From positions 1 through 64,000 of the forward strand of contig CANKBS010000017.1 of NCBI GenBank assembly GCA_947480015.1: a stretch of 64,000 nucleotides of DNA, written 5' to 3'. This stretch comes from Sphingobacteriaceae bacterium. GTDB taxonomy: Bacteria > Bacteroidota > Bacteroidia > B-17B0 > Aurantibacillaceae. Each line of letters opens with the position of its first letter. Positions within the stretch are counted from its first letter, which is position 1. The translations under genes and the position numbers were made by a program. Shown in pieces: positions 17,003-25,775 of the stretch. The notes beneath the pieces were generated by a model. That model saw nothing but the letters and a program-made list of their open reading frames with translations. It was not told the origin of the DNA and did not search any database.

Positions 17003-19933
17003 ATGAAAGCACTTTCAACCTTTAGTCTCCTTCTTTTTTTACTCGTCTCAACCTTAACAAAAGCACAAACAAATTACGCTGCTCTGGTTAATCCTTTTAT
17101 CGGAACAGGTGGTCACGGACATACCTTTCCGGGACCGGTTATGCCTTTTGGTATGGTGCAGTTAAGTCCCGATACCCGCGTAGATGGCAGTTGGGATGGT
17201 TGTTCGGGATATCATGTTAGTGATAATTTTATGTTTGGTTTTTCACACACACATCTAAGCGGCACCGGTTGCAGCGATTATGGCGACATCCTCTTAATGC
17301 CCATGCTCGGAAAACCATCCATGGATAACAAAATTTACGGGTCAAAATTTAATCATAAAAGCGAAAAAGCCTCTGCCGGTTTTTATGAGGTTTTATTAGA
17401 CGACGATAAAATAAAAGCTGAACTCACCGTGAGTCCGCGCCTTGGCATTCACCGCTATAACTTTCCAAAATCAACGGAGGCTAATGTAATTCTTGACCTG
17501 TTGCACCGCGACAAAACACTTAACTGCGAAGTAATTATTGTGGATAGCATGACGGTTTGTGGTTTCCGACTCAGCGAAGCCTGGGCCCGTGAACAATATG
17601 TGTTTTATGTGATCAGATTTTCAAAACCTTTTCTTCGTTACGAATTAGCCAACAAAGGTGTTTTTAAGGGAAAATCCCTTGCCTCAACAGAGCGATCAGA
17701 AGGGGCTTATTTTGCATTTAATACCATCGACGGACTTCCATTAACTGTTAAAGTTGCGCTTTCATCTACCAGCATCGACGGGGCTTTCAGAAACATGAAA
17801 GCCGAAGGTTCTCCCGATAATTTTGACGATTATAAAAAAGGCGCCGAAAAAACCTGGAACGCGCAATTGCAAAAAATAGAAATTACCGATCCTGATAAAG
17901 ACAAACTCACCACCTTTTACACCGCGCTTTATCACTGCTGTATCCATCCTTCTTTAAATATGGATGTGGATCATCAGTACAGGGGTCGCGACAATCTGGT
18001 GCATAAAGCAGATGGCTTCACTAATTATTCGGTGTTTTCTTTGTGGGACACCTACCGAGCACTTCATCCACTTTTAAGTATTCTTGAACCGAAACGTACG
18101 TCCGATTTTATGAATACCTTTTTAGTGCAATATGAACAAAGTGGACGATTACCGGTTTGGGAACTTTCGGGCAACGAAACCGATTGTATGATCGGATTTC
18201 ATTCGGTGCCCGTTATTGCCGATGCTATGCTGAAAGGAATTAAAGGCATTAACGAAGATAAAATATTTGCCGCCGTAAAAGCAGCTTCCACCTACACGCG
18301 ATTTAGTATTCCTACTTTTAATAGAAATAATTACTTGCAGGTCGACGATGAAAGTGAAAGTGTGAGTAAATCGTTAGAATATGCCTATGACAATTGGTGT
18401 ATCGCCCGATTGGCACAGCATCTCAATAAAAATAATGAAATAGTCGAATACCTCAAACGCGCCCAATCCTATAAAAATTTATTCGATTACCAAAGCGGTT
18501 GCATGCGTCCCCGTAAAAATGGTAATTGGTTAAGTCCTTTTTATCCCTCCGAAATCAACAACCATTTTACCGAAGGTAATAGCTGGCAATACTCTTTTGC
18601 TGTGCCTCAGGATATCAGTGGCTTGATCCAATTACACGGTGGCAAAGATAAATTCGAAAAAAAACTGGATGAATTGTTTACCACCAGCGAAAAAACACGT
18701 GGCCGCGAACAGGCCGATGTGACCGGTTTAATCGGCCAATACGCTCATGGCAACGAACCCAGTCATCACATGGCTTATTTATACAGCTATGTTGGTAAAC
18801 CACAAAAAACAATTCAACGTGTCCGCCAGATCTGTAACAATTTTTATAAAAACAGTCCCGATGGTTTAATAGGTAATGAAGATTGCGGACAAATGAGCGC
18901 CTGGTATGTATTTAGTGCACTGGGCTTTTACCCGGTTTGTCCGGCTTCTAATGAATATGTTTGGGCTGATCCACTCTTTAATAAAGCCATTATTCATTTA
19001 GATAACGGAACTTCACTTAGCATTAATTCAAATCGTTCGGGGGCCGAGGCAGTAGCCGGGATCACCATTAATGGTAAGACTACATTACGTTCTGCTCTTG
19101 ATCATAAAACAATTTTAGCTGGTGGGAAAATCGATTTTATTTATACCAATCCTGCTAACACGGCTAATAAATACGGACAAACAGAAATGCCTTCCTCACT
19201 TATTAATACTTATCCAATTGTTCCTGCAGCGCTTATTCATTCAGCCTCTCAGGTGTTTAAAGATAAAATGGATATAAGTATTGAAATCATCAACCAAGCG
19301 CTTGCCGATTGTTATTATACCGTAAACGGCACCGAACCAAGTCGCCGTTCTATGCCATACGCCAAACCCTTTGTAATAGATTCTAATTGCACGGTAAAGG
19401 TAAAACTTTATGCAGGCAGCGATAGTAGCTCAATTATAGTGGCGCATTTTTATAAAATCAAATACAATTACGATATTCAGATTCTGTCTACCCCAAATGC
19501 GCAGTATGCGGCAGAAGGAGCACAGACCTTAATAGACGGGATAAAGGGCGATGTTAACTGGCGTAAAGGAAATTGGTTAGGTTATCAGGGACAGGATTTT
19601 GACTGTGTGATTGATTTGAAAGAAGTGAAAGAAATTAGCAGCATGAGTCTGGGTTGCCTTCAGGACAGCCGCTCCTGGATCCTTTTACCTAGTCGTGTGA
19701 ATTTTTATACTTCTGAAGATGGTAAAACTTTTAATTTAATTGATGGTGTGGATTCAAAACTGGAAGCACAAAATGATGACGTGCAAATTCAACGATTCGA
19801 AAAACAATTTTCGAAAAAGATCACGACCCGTTATTTAAAAGTAATTGCTAAAAACTATGGTAAATTGCCCGACTGGCATCAGGGTAAGGGTGGAGAAGCT
19901 TTTATTTTTGTGGATGAGTTGGAACTGAAATAG
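17003..19933 (+). CDS. GH92 family alpha-mannosidase with C-terminal carbohydrate-binding domains
   Basis: 976 residues with a signal peptide (1-21). GH92 signatures: GTGGHGHTFPGPVMPFGMVQ at 34-53, SGNETDCMIGFHSVP near 388, GNEPSHHMAYLYSYVG near 583, and GNEDCGQMSAWYVFSALGFY. The C-terminus adds a chitobiase C-like segment (CYYTVNGTEP, about 755-815) and a discoidin/F5-8C-like domain (about 840-975). GH92 enzymes are calcium-dependent exo-mannosidases acting on N-glycans. It closes the operon with the glycosylasparaginase and FucP-like transporter, supporting a glycoprotein-glycan diet. Confidence 0.9.
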   Translation: MKALSTFSLLLFLLVSTLTKAQTNYAALVNPFIGTGGHGHTFPGPVMPFGMVQLSPDTRVDGSWDGCSGYHVSDNFMFGFSHTHLSGTGCSDYGDILLMPMLGKPSMDNKIYGSKFNHKSEKASAGFYEVLLDDDKIKAELTVSPRLGIHRYNFPKSTEANVILDLLHRDKTLNCEVIIVDSMTVCGFRLSEAWAREQYVFYVIRFSKPFLRYELANKGVFKGKSLASTERSEGAYFAFNTIDGLPLTVKVALSSTSIDGAFRNMKAEGSPDNFDDYKKGAEKTWNAQLQKIEITDPDKDKLTTFYTALYHCCIHPSLNMDVDHQYRGRDNLVHKADGFTNYSVFSLWDTYRALHPLLSILEPKRTSDFMNTFLVQYEQSGRLPVWELSGNETDCMIGFHSVPVIADAMLKGIKGINEDKIFAAVKAASTYTRFSIPTFNRNNYLQVDDESESVSKSLEYAYDNWCIARLAQHLNKNNEIVEYLKRAQSYKNLFDYQSGCMRPRKNGNWLSPFYPSEINNHFTEGNSWQYSFAVPQDISGLIQLHGGKDKFEKKLDELFTTSEKTRGREQADVTGLIGQYAHGNEPSHHMAYLYSYVGKPQKTIQRVRQICNNFYKNSPDGLIGNEDCGQMSAWYVFSALGFYPVCPASNEYVWADPLFNKAIIHLDNGTSLSINSNRSGAEAVAGITINGKTTLRSALDHKTILAGGKIDFIYTNPANTANKYGQTEMPSSLINTYPIVPAALIHSASQVFKDKMDISIEIINQALADCYYTVNGTEPSRRSMPYAKPFVIDSNCTVKVKLYAGSDSSSIIVAHFYKIKYNYDIQILSTPNAQYAAEGAQTLIDGIKGDVNWRKGNWLGYQGQDFDCVIDLKEVKEISSMSLGCLQDSRSWILLPSRVNFYTSEDGKTFNLIDGVDSKLEAQNDDVQIQRFEKQFSKKITTRYLKVIAKNYGKLPDWHQGKGGEAFIFVDELELK

Positions 19934-19945
19934 AAATTTTGTTTT

Positions 19946-20428
19946 TTATTTGCTTTTTTTTCTCAATTCTTCAATTCGGATGAGTTGATCAAGATCATTA
20001 ATATCCTTTGCTCTGCCGGCAATCATCTTATTTTGTTTGAGGTGGTTTAAGTGTATAAATGGAATTAAAAAATCATCAAGTTCAATTTCAGTTTTCATTT
20101 CCCATGCCTCAGTCCATTTTACACCAACAATCTTGGTCAAAAAATCAATCACAAAAGGAGGTTTATTACCAATATGAAAAGCCATTGGAAGGGAAAAATC
20201 ACTTTGATTAATTAATTCTATGTCCTCTTCCAAAATCTCTAATGCTTTCAGTGAATTTACAAGTTTAATTTTATTTTCATTGGTAGGCTGAAGCCAAACA
20301 TCTAAATCGCCTGTAGGTCTTGAATAACCGTAAAAATTAACTGCTACTCCACCAACCAATAAGAAATTTACTTTATGTTTTAATAACACTTTAAGTAAAG
20401 CCAAGTGTTCATCATGGAATATATTCAT
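19946..20428 (-). CDS. Nucleotidyltransferase-fold protein (MNT/AbiEii-like)
   Basis: 160 residues. NFLLVGGVAVNFYGYSRPTG followed by DLDVWL at about 21-46 is the GG...DxD core of the nucleotidyltransferase superfamily, with the two metal-binding aspartates in DLDVW. DINDLDQL near the end is also typical of this group. Such proteins are often half of toxin-antitoxin or abortive-infection pairs. Its start overlaps the stop of an 88-residue gene by 17 nt, so the two form a coupled pair. Confidence 0.75.
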   Translation of the reverse strand: MNIFHDEHLALLKVLLKHKVNFLLVGGVAVNFYGYSRPTGDLDVWLQPTNENKIKLVNSLKALEILEEDIELINQSDFSLPMAFHIGNKPPFVIDFLTKIVGVKWTEAWEMKTEIELDDFLIPFIHLNHLKQNKMIAGRAKDINDLDQLIRIEELRKKSK

Positions 20429-20678
20429 ACGAAGAAAAAATTAAAGGCGCGTTTTTAAAAACCAACTTCTCAGCATTTACATTTTTATAGGCGTATTTAT
20501 TTAATTCAAGTAACATACGTAATAGTTCTTTCGGCTTTTTATCCAAATTTGCAATAAGAAGTATATCGCCTTGTGTTTCAAGCGTGCTGAATTGTATGCC
20601 AGTATTTCTGTATACAGCCAGTGAATCAGCTAGTTGAGAAGACTGAATGCTTTTTTTTATGTATTTTTTTTTAGCCAT
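20412..20678 (-). CDS. 88-residue protein coupled to the nucleotidyltransferase gene
   Basis: A basic N-terminus (AKKKYIKKSIQ) is followed by a possible helical region with LLRMLLELNKYAYKNVNAEKLVF. No family recognised. It overlaps the downstream nucleotidyltransferase gene by 17 nt, so the pair is translated together. By position it could be the partner of a toxin-antitoxin-like unit, but nothing in its sequence proves that. Confidence 0.5.
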   Translation of the reverse strand: MAKKKYIKKSIQSSQLADSLAVYRNTGIQFSTLETQGDILLIANLDKKPKELLRMLLELNKYAYKNVNAEKLVFKNAPLIFSSYEYIP

Positions 20679-20833
20679 TTTTTACCAATAAAGGGGGTCT
20701 TTAAATTAGCTTATTAAAGGTAAGATTTCAATTTGTTTATAAATGATTTGTTTTACTAAAATACGTTATTTTTTAATTTTATTTATTGTTTGAATCATAA
20801 TAATCTTTGGTTTTAACATCCATAAAATAGGCT

Positions 20834-20841
20834 TATCTTTG
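20834..20841 (+). promoter_or_regulatory. -7 promoter box of ispG
   Basis: TATCTTTG matches TAnnTTTG exactly, 16 nt before the ispG ATG; TTTG at 20806-20809 is a possible -33 element with a slightly long 24-nt spacer. Confidence 0.55.
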
Positions 20842-20857
20842 GGCTTCTAAAATAACC

Positions 20858-22813
20858 ATGAATTTTTCAAACAAATACTGTAATTCACTAACTCAGTACT
20901 CACGTTTTTTAACCCGCGAAGTGAGTATTGGCGATCTTAAAATGGGCGCACTAAATCCTATCAGGGTGCAAAGTATGACCACCACCGACACCATGGATAC
21001 CAAGGCCACGGTAGAGCAAAGCATTCGCATGATAGAAGCGGGTTGTGAATTGGTGCGTATTACAGCGCCAAGTATGAATGAAGCAAAAAATTTAGAATTT
21101 ATAAAAAAGGAATTAGTAGCTCGGGGTTTTAATACACCCATTTGTGCCGACATTCATTTCACGCCCAATGCAGCCGAGTTTGCAGCGCGTGTTATTGAAA
21201 AAGTGCGAGTAAACCCGGGGAATTATGCCGATAAGAAAAAATTTGAAACCATCGACTATACCGATCTGGCCTACGAATCAGAACTCGAACGCATCAGAAA
21301 CCGTTTTACGCCACTTGTAAAAATATGTAAAGAATATGGCACCGCCATGCGCATTGGCACCAATCACGGTTCATTAAGCGATCGCATTTTGAGTCGCTAT
21401 GGTGATACCCCTTTGGGTATGGTTGAAAGCGCTCTGGAGTTTTTACGCATTTGTGAGGATCATGATTTTTATAACATTGTTATTTCCATGAAGGCCTCTA
21501 ACACGCAGGTAATGGTGGAGGCTTACCGATTACTTGTAGCAAAAATGATGGAAACCGACCGCAATTATCCTTTGCATCTGGGTGTTACAGAAGCCGGCGA
21601 TGGAGAAGACGGAAGAATTAAATCGGCCGTTGGCATTGGTACTTTGTTGGAAGATGGCTTGGGCGATACCATTCGTGTATCGCTTACCGAAGAACCTGAA
21701 TTCGAAATTCCCGTGGCGAAATTATTGGCTGAGCGTTATTCAAAGCGGGCAGGGCATAAAGCCATAAAAGAAATTGATTTTGAATTACCTTATAACCCCT
21801 TTGAACATAACCGCAACCCTACCCGGGAAGTGATCAATATCGGGAATCAGAATGTGCCCCGTGTGATTGCTGATTACAGCATGAAAGCCGAAGTGAGTGC
21901 CGCCAGTTTATTTGGCGTAGGTTATATTTACTCAGTACCACTCGATAAATGGAACTTAAGCGACATGGCGGTTGATTATTTGTTTTTGGGTGACAATGCC
22001 ATAAGTTTTGAAGTGCCTGGAACCCTCGGACTGATCTACAATTCAGAGAGTTGGTTAAAAAACAAAGAAAAGAAAAATGCCTTCCCTTTGTTTTGTGCCG
22101 ATGACTATTTTAAAGTGAAAGAACGCTCAACCACTTTAAATTTTGTGGCAGTAACTAGTAATGTATTGACCGATGAATTTATAGCAAAAATTAAAAATGA
22201 AACTTCAGTTTGTTTGGTGTTAGATTCGTTCAATACGCATACCATGCCCGAACTGCGCCGTATGGCGATTGATCTGAAAAAAGTATCTTGCCAATTGCCT
22301 TTTATTATAAAATGTAATTACATTAATTTAAAGGAAGAAGAATTTCAACTCTATAGCAGTACCGACATAGGTGCTTTGCTTCTGGATGGTTTTGGGGATG
22401 GTATCTGGATCAAAGAAAAATATTGTGTGAGCACTCAGATGTGTAATTCGACAGCCTTTGGTATTCTTCAGGCATCACGCACCCGCATCAGTAAAACCGA
22501 ATACATATCTTGCCCGAGTTGCGGACGAACCTTATTCGATCTGCAGGAAACTACACAAAAAATCCGTGAACGGACTTCTCATTTAAAAGGAATAAAAATA
22601 GGCATCATGGGCTGTATTGTAAACGGTCCGGGCGAAATGGCCGATGCTGATTACGGTTACGTGGGTAGTGGTCCCGGAAAAATAAGTTTATACAAAGGTA
22701 AAGAAGTGGTGAAAAAAAATGTCACCAGCGAAACAGCCGTTGATGAACTTATTAATTTAATCCGTGAGCACGGCGATTGGGTGGAGAAGAAGGAAGTGGA
22801 AGCACATAATTAA
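20858..22813 (+). CDS. ispG: (E)-4-hydroxy-3-methylbut-2-enyl-diphosphate synthase, long three-domain form
   Basis: 651 residues, much longer than the proteobacterial enzyme because of the insert domain between TIM barrel and Fe-S domain seen in Bacteroidota, Chlamydia and plants. Barrel: NPIRVQSMTTTDTMD, ADIHFTPNAAE, EKVRVNPGNY. Fe-S domain: Cys552 and Cys555 in CPSCGR, Cys586 in GCIVNGPGE with the catalytic Glu. It reduces MEcPP to HMBPP, the penultimate step of the MEP isoprenoid pathway. Monocistronic with its own promoter at 20834-20841. Confidence 0.95.
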   Translation: MNFSNKYCNSLTQYSRFLTREVSIGDLKMGALNPIRVQSMTTTDTMDTKATVEQSIRMIEAGCELVRITAPSMNEAKNLEFIKKELVARGFNTPICADIHFTPNAAEFAARVIEKVRVNPGNYADKKKFETIDYTDLAYESELERIRNRFTPLVKICKEYGTAMRIGTNHGSLSDRILSRYGDTPLGMVESALEFLRICEDHDFYNIVISMKASNTQVMVEAYRLLVAKMMETDRNYPLHLGVTEAGDGEDGRIKSAVGIGTLLEDGLGDTIRVSLTEEPEFEIPVAKLLAERYSKRAGHKAIKEIDFELPYNPFEHNRNPTREVINIGNQNVPRVIADYSMKAEVSAASLFGVGYIYSVPLDKWNLSDMAVDYLFLGDNAISFEVPGTLGLIYNSESWLKNKEKKNAFPLFCADDYFKVKERSTTLNFVAVTSNVLTDEFIAKIKNETSVCLVLDSFNTHTMPELRRMAIDLKKVSCQLPFIIKCNYINLKEEEFQLYSSTDIGALLLDGFGDGIWIKEKYCVSTQMCNSTAFGILQASRTRISKTEYISCPSCGRTLFDLQETTQKIRERTSHLKGIKIGIMGCIVNGPGEMADADYGYVGSGPGKISLYKGKEVVKKNVTSETAVDELINLIREHGDWVEKKEVEAHN

Positions 22814-22899
22814 TCTTTCACCAAATAGCCGATTTTTTTTCTCTTCACTGGTTTTTTCTCTATTAACTCATCTAGGTGTTTAAAAACCACTCACTATTT
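22810..22899 (-). pseudogene. Out-of-frame C-terminal remnant of the ORF6N-domain gene
   Basis: Downstream of the ORF6N stop codon, another minus-strand frame reads KHLDELIEKKPVKRKKIGYL and stops at 22810-22812. ORF6N proteins normally end in a similar LDELIEKK...IGY sequence. Between the two, a third frame supplies NHSKNSEWF. Two single-base indels, in the run of nine T at about 22909-22917 and the T/A tract near 22885-22892 (plus-strand view), would restore a continuous protein. The tail overlaps the end of ispG. Confidence 0.55.
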
Positions 22900-23340
22900 T
22901 TACTGTGATTTTTTTTTCTTTTTGATCGATTCTATTTCCAATTTTAATTCAGTATTGTCTGAAAGAATGCTTCTTATTTTTGTAAAAAGCCTTATTATTT
23001 GAATATTCACGGAAATAGCTCTTTTGCTATTCAATACACTTGAAAGCATTGCCACGCCTTGTTCTGTAAAGGCTAATGGCAAATATTTTGAATGTTCTCC
23101 TCTCTTTAAAGACGCAATTTGCGTCCTTAAAGAATCATTCTCGGTTTTTGTTAATTCAAACATAAAATCAGTCGGAAAGCGATCAGGATTTCTTTTAACG
23201 GCCTCTTTCAGACGCTTTGTTTCTACCTGATATAATTTCGCCAGATCCCTGTCCAACATCACTTTTTGGTTTCGGATAAAATAAATTTTGTTCGCGATGA
23301 GTTCATCCGATACTAATTCAAAACTTTGTCTACTTGTCAT
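22900..23340 (-). CDS. ORF6N-domain DNA-binding protein (C-terminus lost by frameshift)
   Basis: 146 residues. The ORF6N/KilA-N-like domain covers about 15-100: KIYFIRNQKVMLDRDLAKLY, ETKRLKEAVKRNPDRFP, DFMFELT, and LPLAFTEQGVAMLSSVL. Such domains occur in phage regulators and in chromosomal genes of Bacteroidota. The protein stops abruptly after IKKKKKSQ, and the missing tail is visible in other frames (22810-22899). The ATG is preceded by AGGAGG, an unusually strong ribosome-binding site for this genome. Both points suggest recent acquisition. Confidence 0.8.
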   Translation of the reverse strand: MTSRQSFELVSDELIANKIYFIRNQKVMLDRDLAKLYQVETKRLKEAVKRNPDRFPTDFMFELTKTENDSLRTQIASLKRGEHSKYLPLAFTEQGVAMLSSVLNSKRAISVNIQIIRLFTKIRSILSDNTELKLEIESIKKKKKSQ

Positions 23341-23344
23341 GTTT

Positions 23345-23353
23345 CCTCCTTTT
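23345..23353 (-). promoter_or_regulatory. Strong Shine-Dalgarno for the ORF6N gene
   Basis: Minus-strand AAAAGGAGG lies 4 nt from the ATG at 23340. Most genes in the window lack such a site. Confidence 0.6.
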
Positions 23354-23408
23354 GGATAATTAAAATTAAATACAATCAGAGTTTAATAGTGCTACGTTTT
23401 GTAGAAAT

Positions 23409-23440
23409 AAAAAAACCCTTCTCATTTCTGAAAAGGGCTT
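23409..23440 (-). terminator. Intrinsic terminator of fumC
   Basis: On the minus strand CCCTTTTC pairs with GAGAAGGG across a 6-nt loop, and a run of seven T follows. It lies about 25 nt beyond the fumC stop. Confidence 0.75.
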
Positions 23441-23464
23441 CTTTGTTTAGTTAATTTCTGAAAC

Positions 23465-24862
23465 TTATTTCAAACTTCCAATCATATCCTCCGGTTTTAC
23501 CCATTGGTCAAATTGTTCGTTGGTTACATAACCTAATTCAATGGCGGCTTCACGTAAGGTTTTATTTCCTTTGTGAGCAGTCTTGGCAATTTTAGCGGCT
23601 TTTTCATAACCAATGTGGGTATTTAAAGCGGTCACTAACATCAACGAATTTTCTAAATGTTGTTTTAACATCGGTAAATTTGGTTCAATGCCATCGGCAC
23701 ATTTTTCAGTAAAACTCACACAAGCATCGCCAAGTAAACGAGCCGATTGTAAAACATTATAAGCAATAACCGGTTTAAATACATTTAATTCAAAATGCCC
23801 CATCGAACCGCCAATACTCACCGCCACATCATTCCCCATTACTTGTGCGCAAACCATCGTCATTGCTTCAGGTTGTGTAGGATTTACTTTACCCGGCATA
23901 ATAGACGAGCCCGGTTCATTATCAGGAATAATAATTTCACCTATTCCACAACGTGGTCCCGATGACAACATACGCACATCATTTGCTATTTTCATTAAAG
24001 CTACTGCTGTACGTTTTAATGCACCGCTTAATTCAACCATGGCATCATGTGCAGCCAAAGCTTCAAATTTATTGGGAGCAGTAACAAAAGGTAACTTGGT
24101 TAATTCTGCTATTTTTTTAGCTACCAACACATCGTATCCTTTTGGTGTGTTTAATCCTGTACCTACCGCTGTTCCACCTAAAGCAAGTTCTTTTACAGCA
24201 CCTAAAGCATTGTTCAAAGCACGAATGCTCATATCAATTTGCTGCACGTATCCGCTAAATTCTTGTCCTAATGACAATGGTGTGGCATCCATAAAATGGG
24301 TACGTCCCGTTTTAATAATGCCTTTCCACGATTCGGCTTTTTTGTTTAAAGAGTCTCTTAATTTCTGCAGACCAGGAATAGTAATTTCAGCCACCTGTTT
24401 GTATGCCGCAATGTGCATGGCAGTCGGGTAGGTATCATTACTCGATTGTGATTTGTTCACATCATCGTTTGGATGTAATATTTTTTTCTCGTCATTTAAA
24501 TTGCCGCCATTCATTACATGAGCACGGTAAGCAATTACCTCATTGGCGTTCATATTACTTTGTGTGCCAGAACCCGTTTGCCAAATCACTAAAGGAAATT
24601 GCGCGTCAAGTTTGCCTTCAATTATTTCATCACAAACCTTGCTAATAAGGTCACACTTTTCTTTACTTAACACCCCTAATTCATTATTTGCTAAAGCGGC
24701 TGCTTTTTTTAAATAACCAAAGGCATAAATAATTTCCTTTGGCATGCTGGCCTCAGGACCAATTTTAAAATTGTTGCGGCTGCGTTCGGTTTGAGCACCC
24801 CAATACACATGGGCAGGTACCTTTACCTCACCCATGGTGTCTGTTTCTATTCTGAATTCCAT
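23465..24862 (-). CDS. fumC: Class II fumarate hydratase
   Basis: 465 residues from the ATG at 24862 ([16 protein letters not shown]). An upstream in-frame codon at 24925 would run through the promoter box and is rejected. Signatures: [37 protein letters not shown], and the fumarase/aspartase signature [16 protein letters not shown] that carries the catalytic serine loop. It interconverts fumarate and malate in the TCA cycle. Single gene with promoter at 24883-24890 and a terminator at 23409-23440. Confidence 0.95.
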   Translation of the reverse strand: MEFRIETDTMGEVKVPAHVYWGAQTERSRNNFKIGPEASMPKEIIYAFGYLKKAAALANNELGVLSKEKCDLISKVCDEIIEGKLDAQFPLVIWQTGSGTQSNMNANEVIAYRAHVMNGGNLNDEKKILHPNDDVNKSQSSNDTYPTAMHIAAYKQVAEITIPGLQKLRDSLNKKAESWKGIIKTGRTHFMDATPLSLGQEFSGYVQQIDMSIRALNNALGAVKELALGGTAVGTGLNTPKGYDVLVAKKIAELTKLPFVTAPNKFEALAAHDAMVELSGALKRTAVALMKIANDVRMLSSGPRCGIGEIIIPDNEPGSSIMPGKVNPTQPEAMTMVCAQVMGNDVAVSIGGSMGHFELNVFKPVIAYNVLQSARLLGDACVSFTEKCADGIEPNLPMLKQHLENSLMLVTALNTHIGYEKAAKIAKTAHKGNKTLREAAIELGYVTNEQFDQWVKPEDMIGSLK

Positions 24863-24882
24863 AAAAATAAAATTTTGTGCCA

Positions 24883-24890
24883 CAAAAGTA
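24883..24890 (-). promoter_or_regulatory. -7 promoter box of fumC
   Basis: Minus-strand TACTTTTG matches TAnnTTTG, 20 nt upstream of the fumC ATG. Confidence 0.5.
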
Positions 24891-24951
24891 GCGTTTTTTG
24901 AGCAGTTGGGTTTATAAAAAACCAATAATTTGAAATGATAAGAATCAGAAT

Positions 24952-25698
24952 TTACTTTTCTGCAGCGAGGTGAAAATCCTCATCCGGATTTTCAACAAAC
25001 ATGTCGATGCTTTGTAATAGCACATCCCCTGCGTCGAGCCATAAATAACGGCTTCTGGCCAAATCCTTTATGGCTACATTTTGAAGATTGTAGCGTGAAC
25101 GTTTCAGTTCTGGTTCGCTTCCCTTTACAGTGCATTTATTTTGGAGAAATTTACAGGCGTCAAACTCATATAATTTAGCCACTTCAATTAACTGAATAAG
25201 TTTTTCGGCATAGTCGGGCGAAGTGGCGTAACCCGCTTGTTTTAAACCAATACACCAGCTTTTATAATCAGTAACATTTAAATTAAATAAGTGCGCGTAG
25301 CGCGCCCTTGATCTTAAAAACAAACTGTGATCGGTATAGGAATCTTCAATCCGATCGTATTTCCTAAAACATTCATTTAAGGTGTCATCGTTTTTAACAA
25401 TGGTGTCGCCGCCCCATTCAACATGGCATTTAATACCAAAATGATTGTTTGATTTTTGTGCCAGTGCACTGGTACCACTGCCACTTTCATAAATAGCCTG
25501 GGCTAAAATAACACTAGCCGGAATTTTAAATTCAATCATTTGTTCAATTGCCCGCTCTGCATAATTATCGATGTACAGAAAAACTTTATATAGCGGAGGC
25601 TGGGCTTGGGCTCTGCTTAAAAACAAAAAAAGAACGAAACATTGTAACGTAAGTTGACGCGTAAGAAAAGTGGTTATTGAATTTAAGGCATTAATCAT
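24952..25698 (-). CDS. Glucosaminidase-domain peptidoglycan hydrolase (FlgJ/LytG-like)
   Basis: 248 residues. Signal peptide about 1-32 ([14 protein letters not shown]). The glucosaminidase domain, about 50-175, has [17 protein letters not shown] with the catalytic glutamate at 71, [26 protein letters not shown], and [17 protein letters not shown]. It should cleave the N-acetylglucosaminyl-beta-1,4-MurNAc bond of peptidoglycan in the periplasm. No LysM follows; the last about 65 residues are unassigned. A -7 box lies at 25708-25715. Confidence 0.85.
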   Translation of the reverse strand: MINALNSITTFLTRQLTLQCFVLFLFLSRAQAQPPLYKVFLYIDNYAERAIEQMIEFKIPASVILAQAIYESGSGTSALAQKSNNHFGIKCHVEWGGDTIVKNDDTLNECFRKYDRIEDSYTDHSLFLRSRARYAHLFNLNVTDYKSWCIGLKQAGYATSPDYAEKLIQLIEVAKLYEFDACKFLQNKCTVKGSEPELKRSRYNLQNVAIKDLARSRYLWLDAGDVLLQSIDMFVENPDEDFHLAAEK

Positions 25699-25707
25699 CT
25701 ACATTTA

Positions 25708-25715
25708 CAAAAATA
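25708..25715 (-). promoter_or_regulatory. -7 promoter box of the glucosaminidase gene
   Basis: Minus-strand TATTTTTG matches TAnnTTTG and lies 10 nt from the ATG at 25698, implying a very short leader. Confidence 0.4.
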
Positions 25716-25775
25716 TAGGACCGATGCCTGCATAACGGCACTACAATTATATGATATCAACAAAGTGTTTTTAAT

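Noticed and set aside
23465-24925. Longer fumC reading frame from 24925
   Set aside because: The extension crosses the -7 promoter box and has no match to FumC; the ATG at 24862 gives the standard N-terminus.
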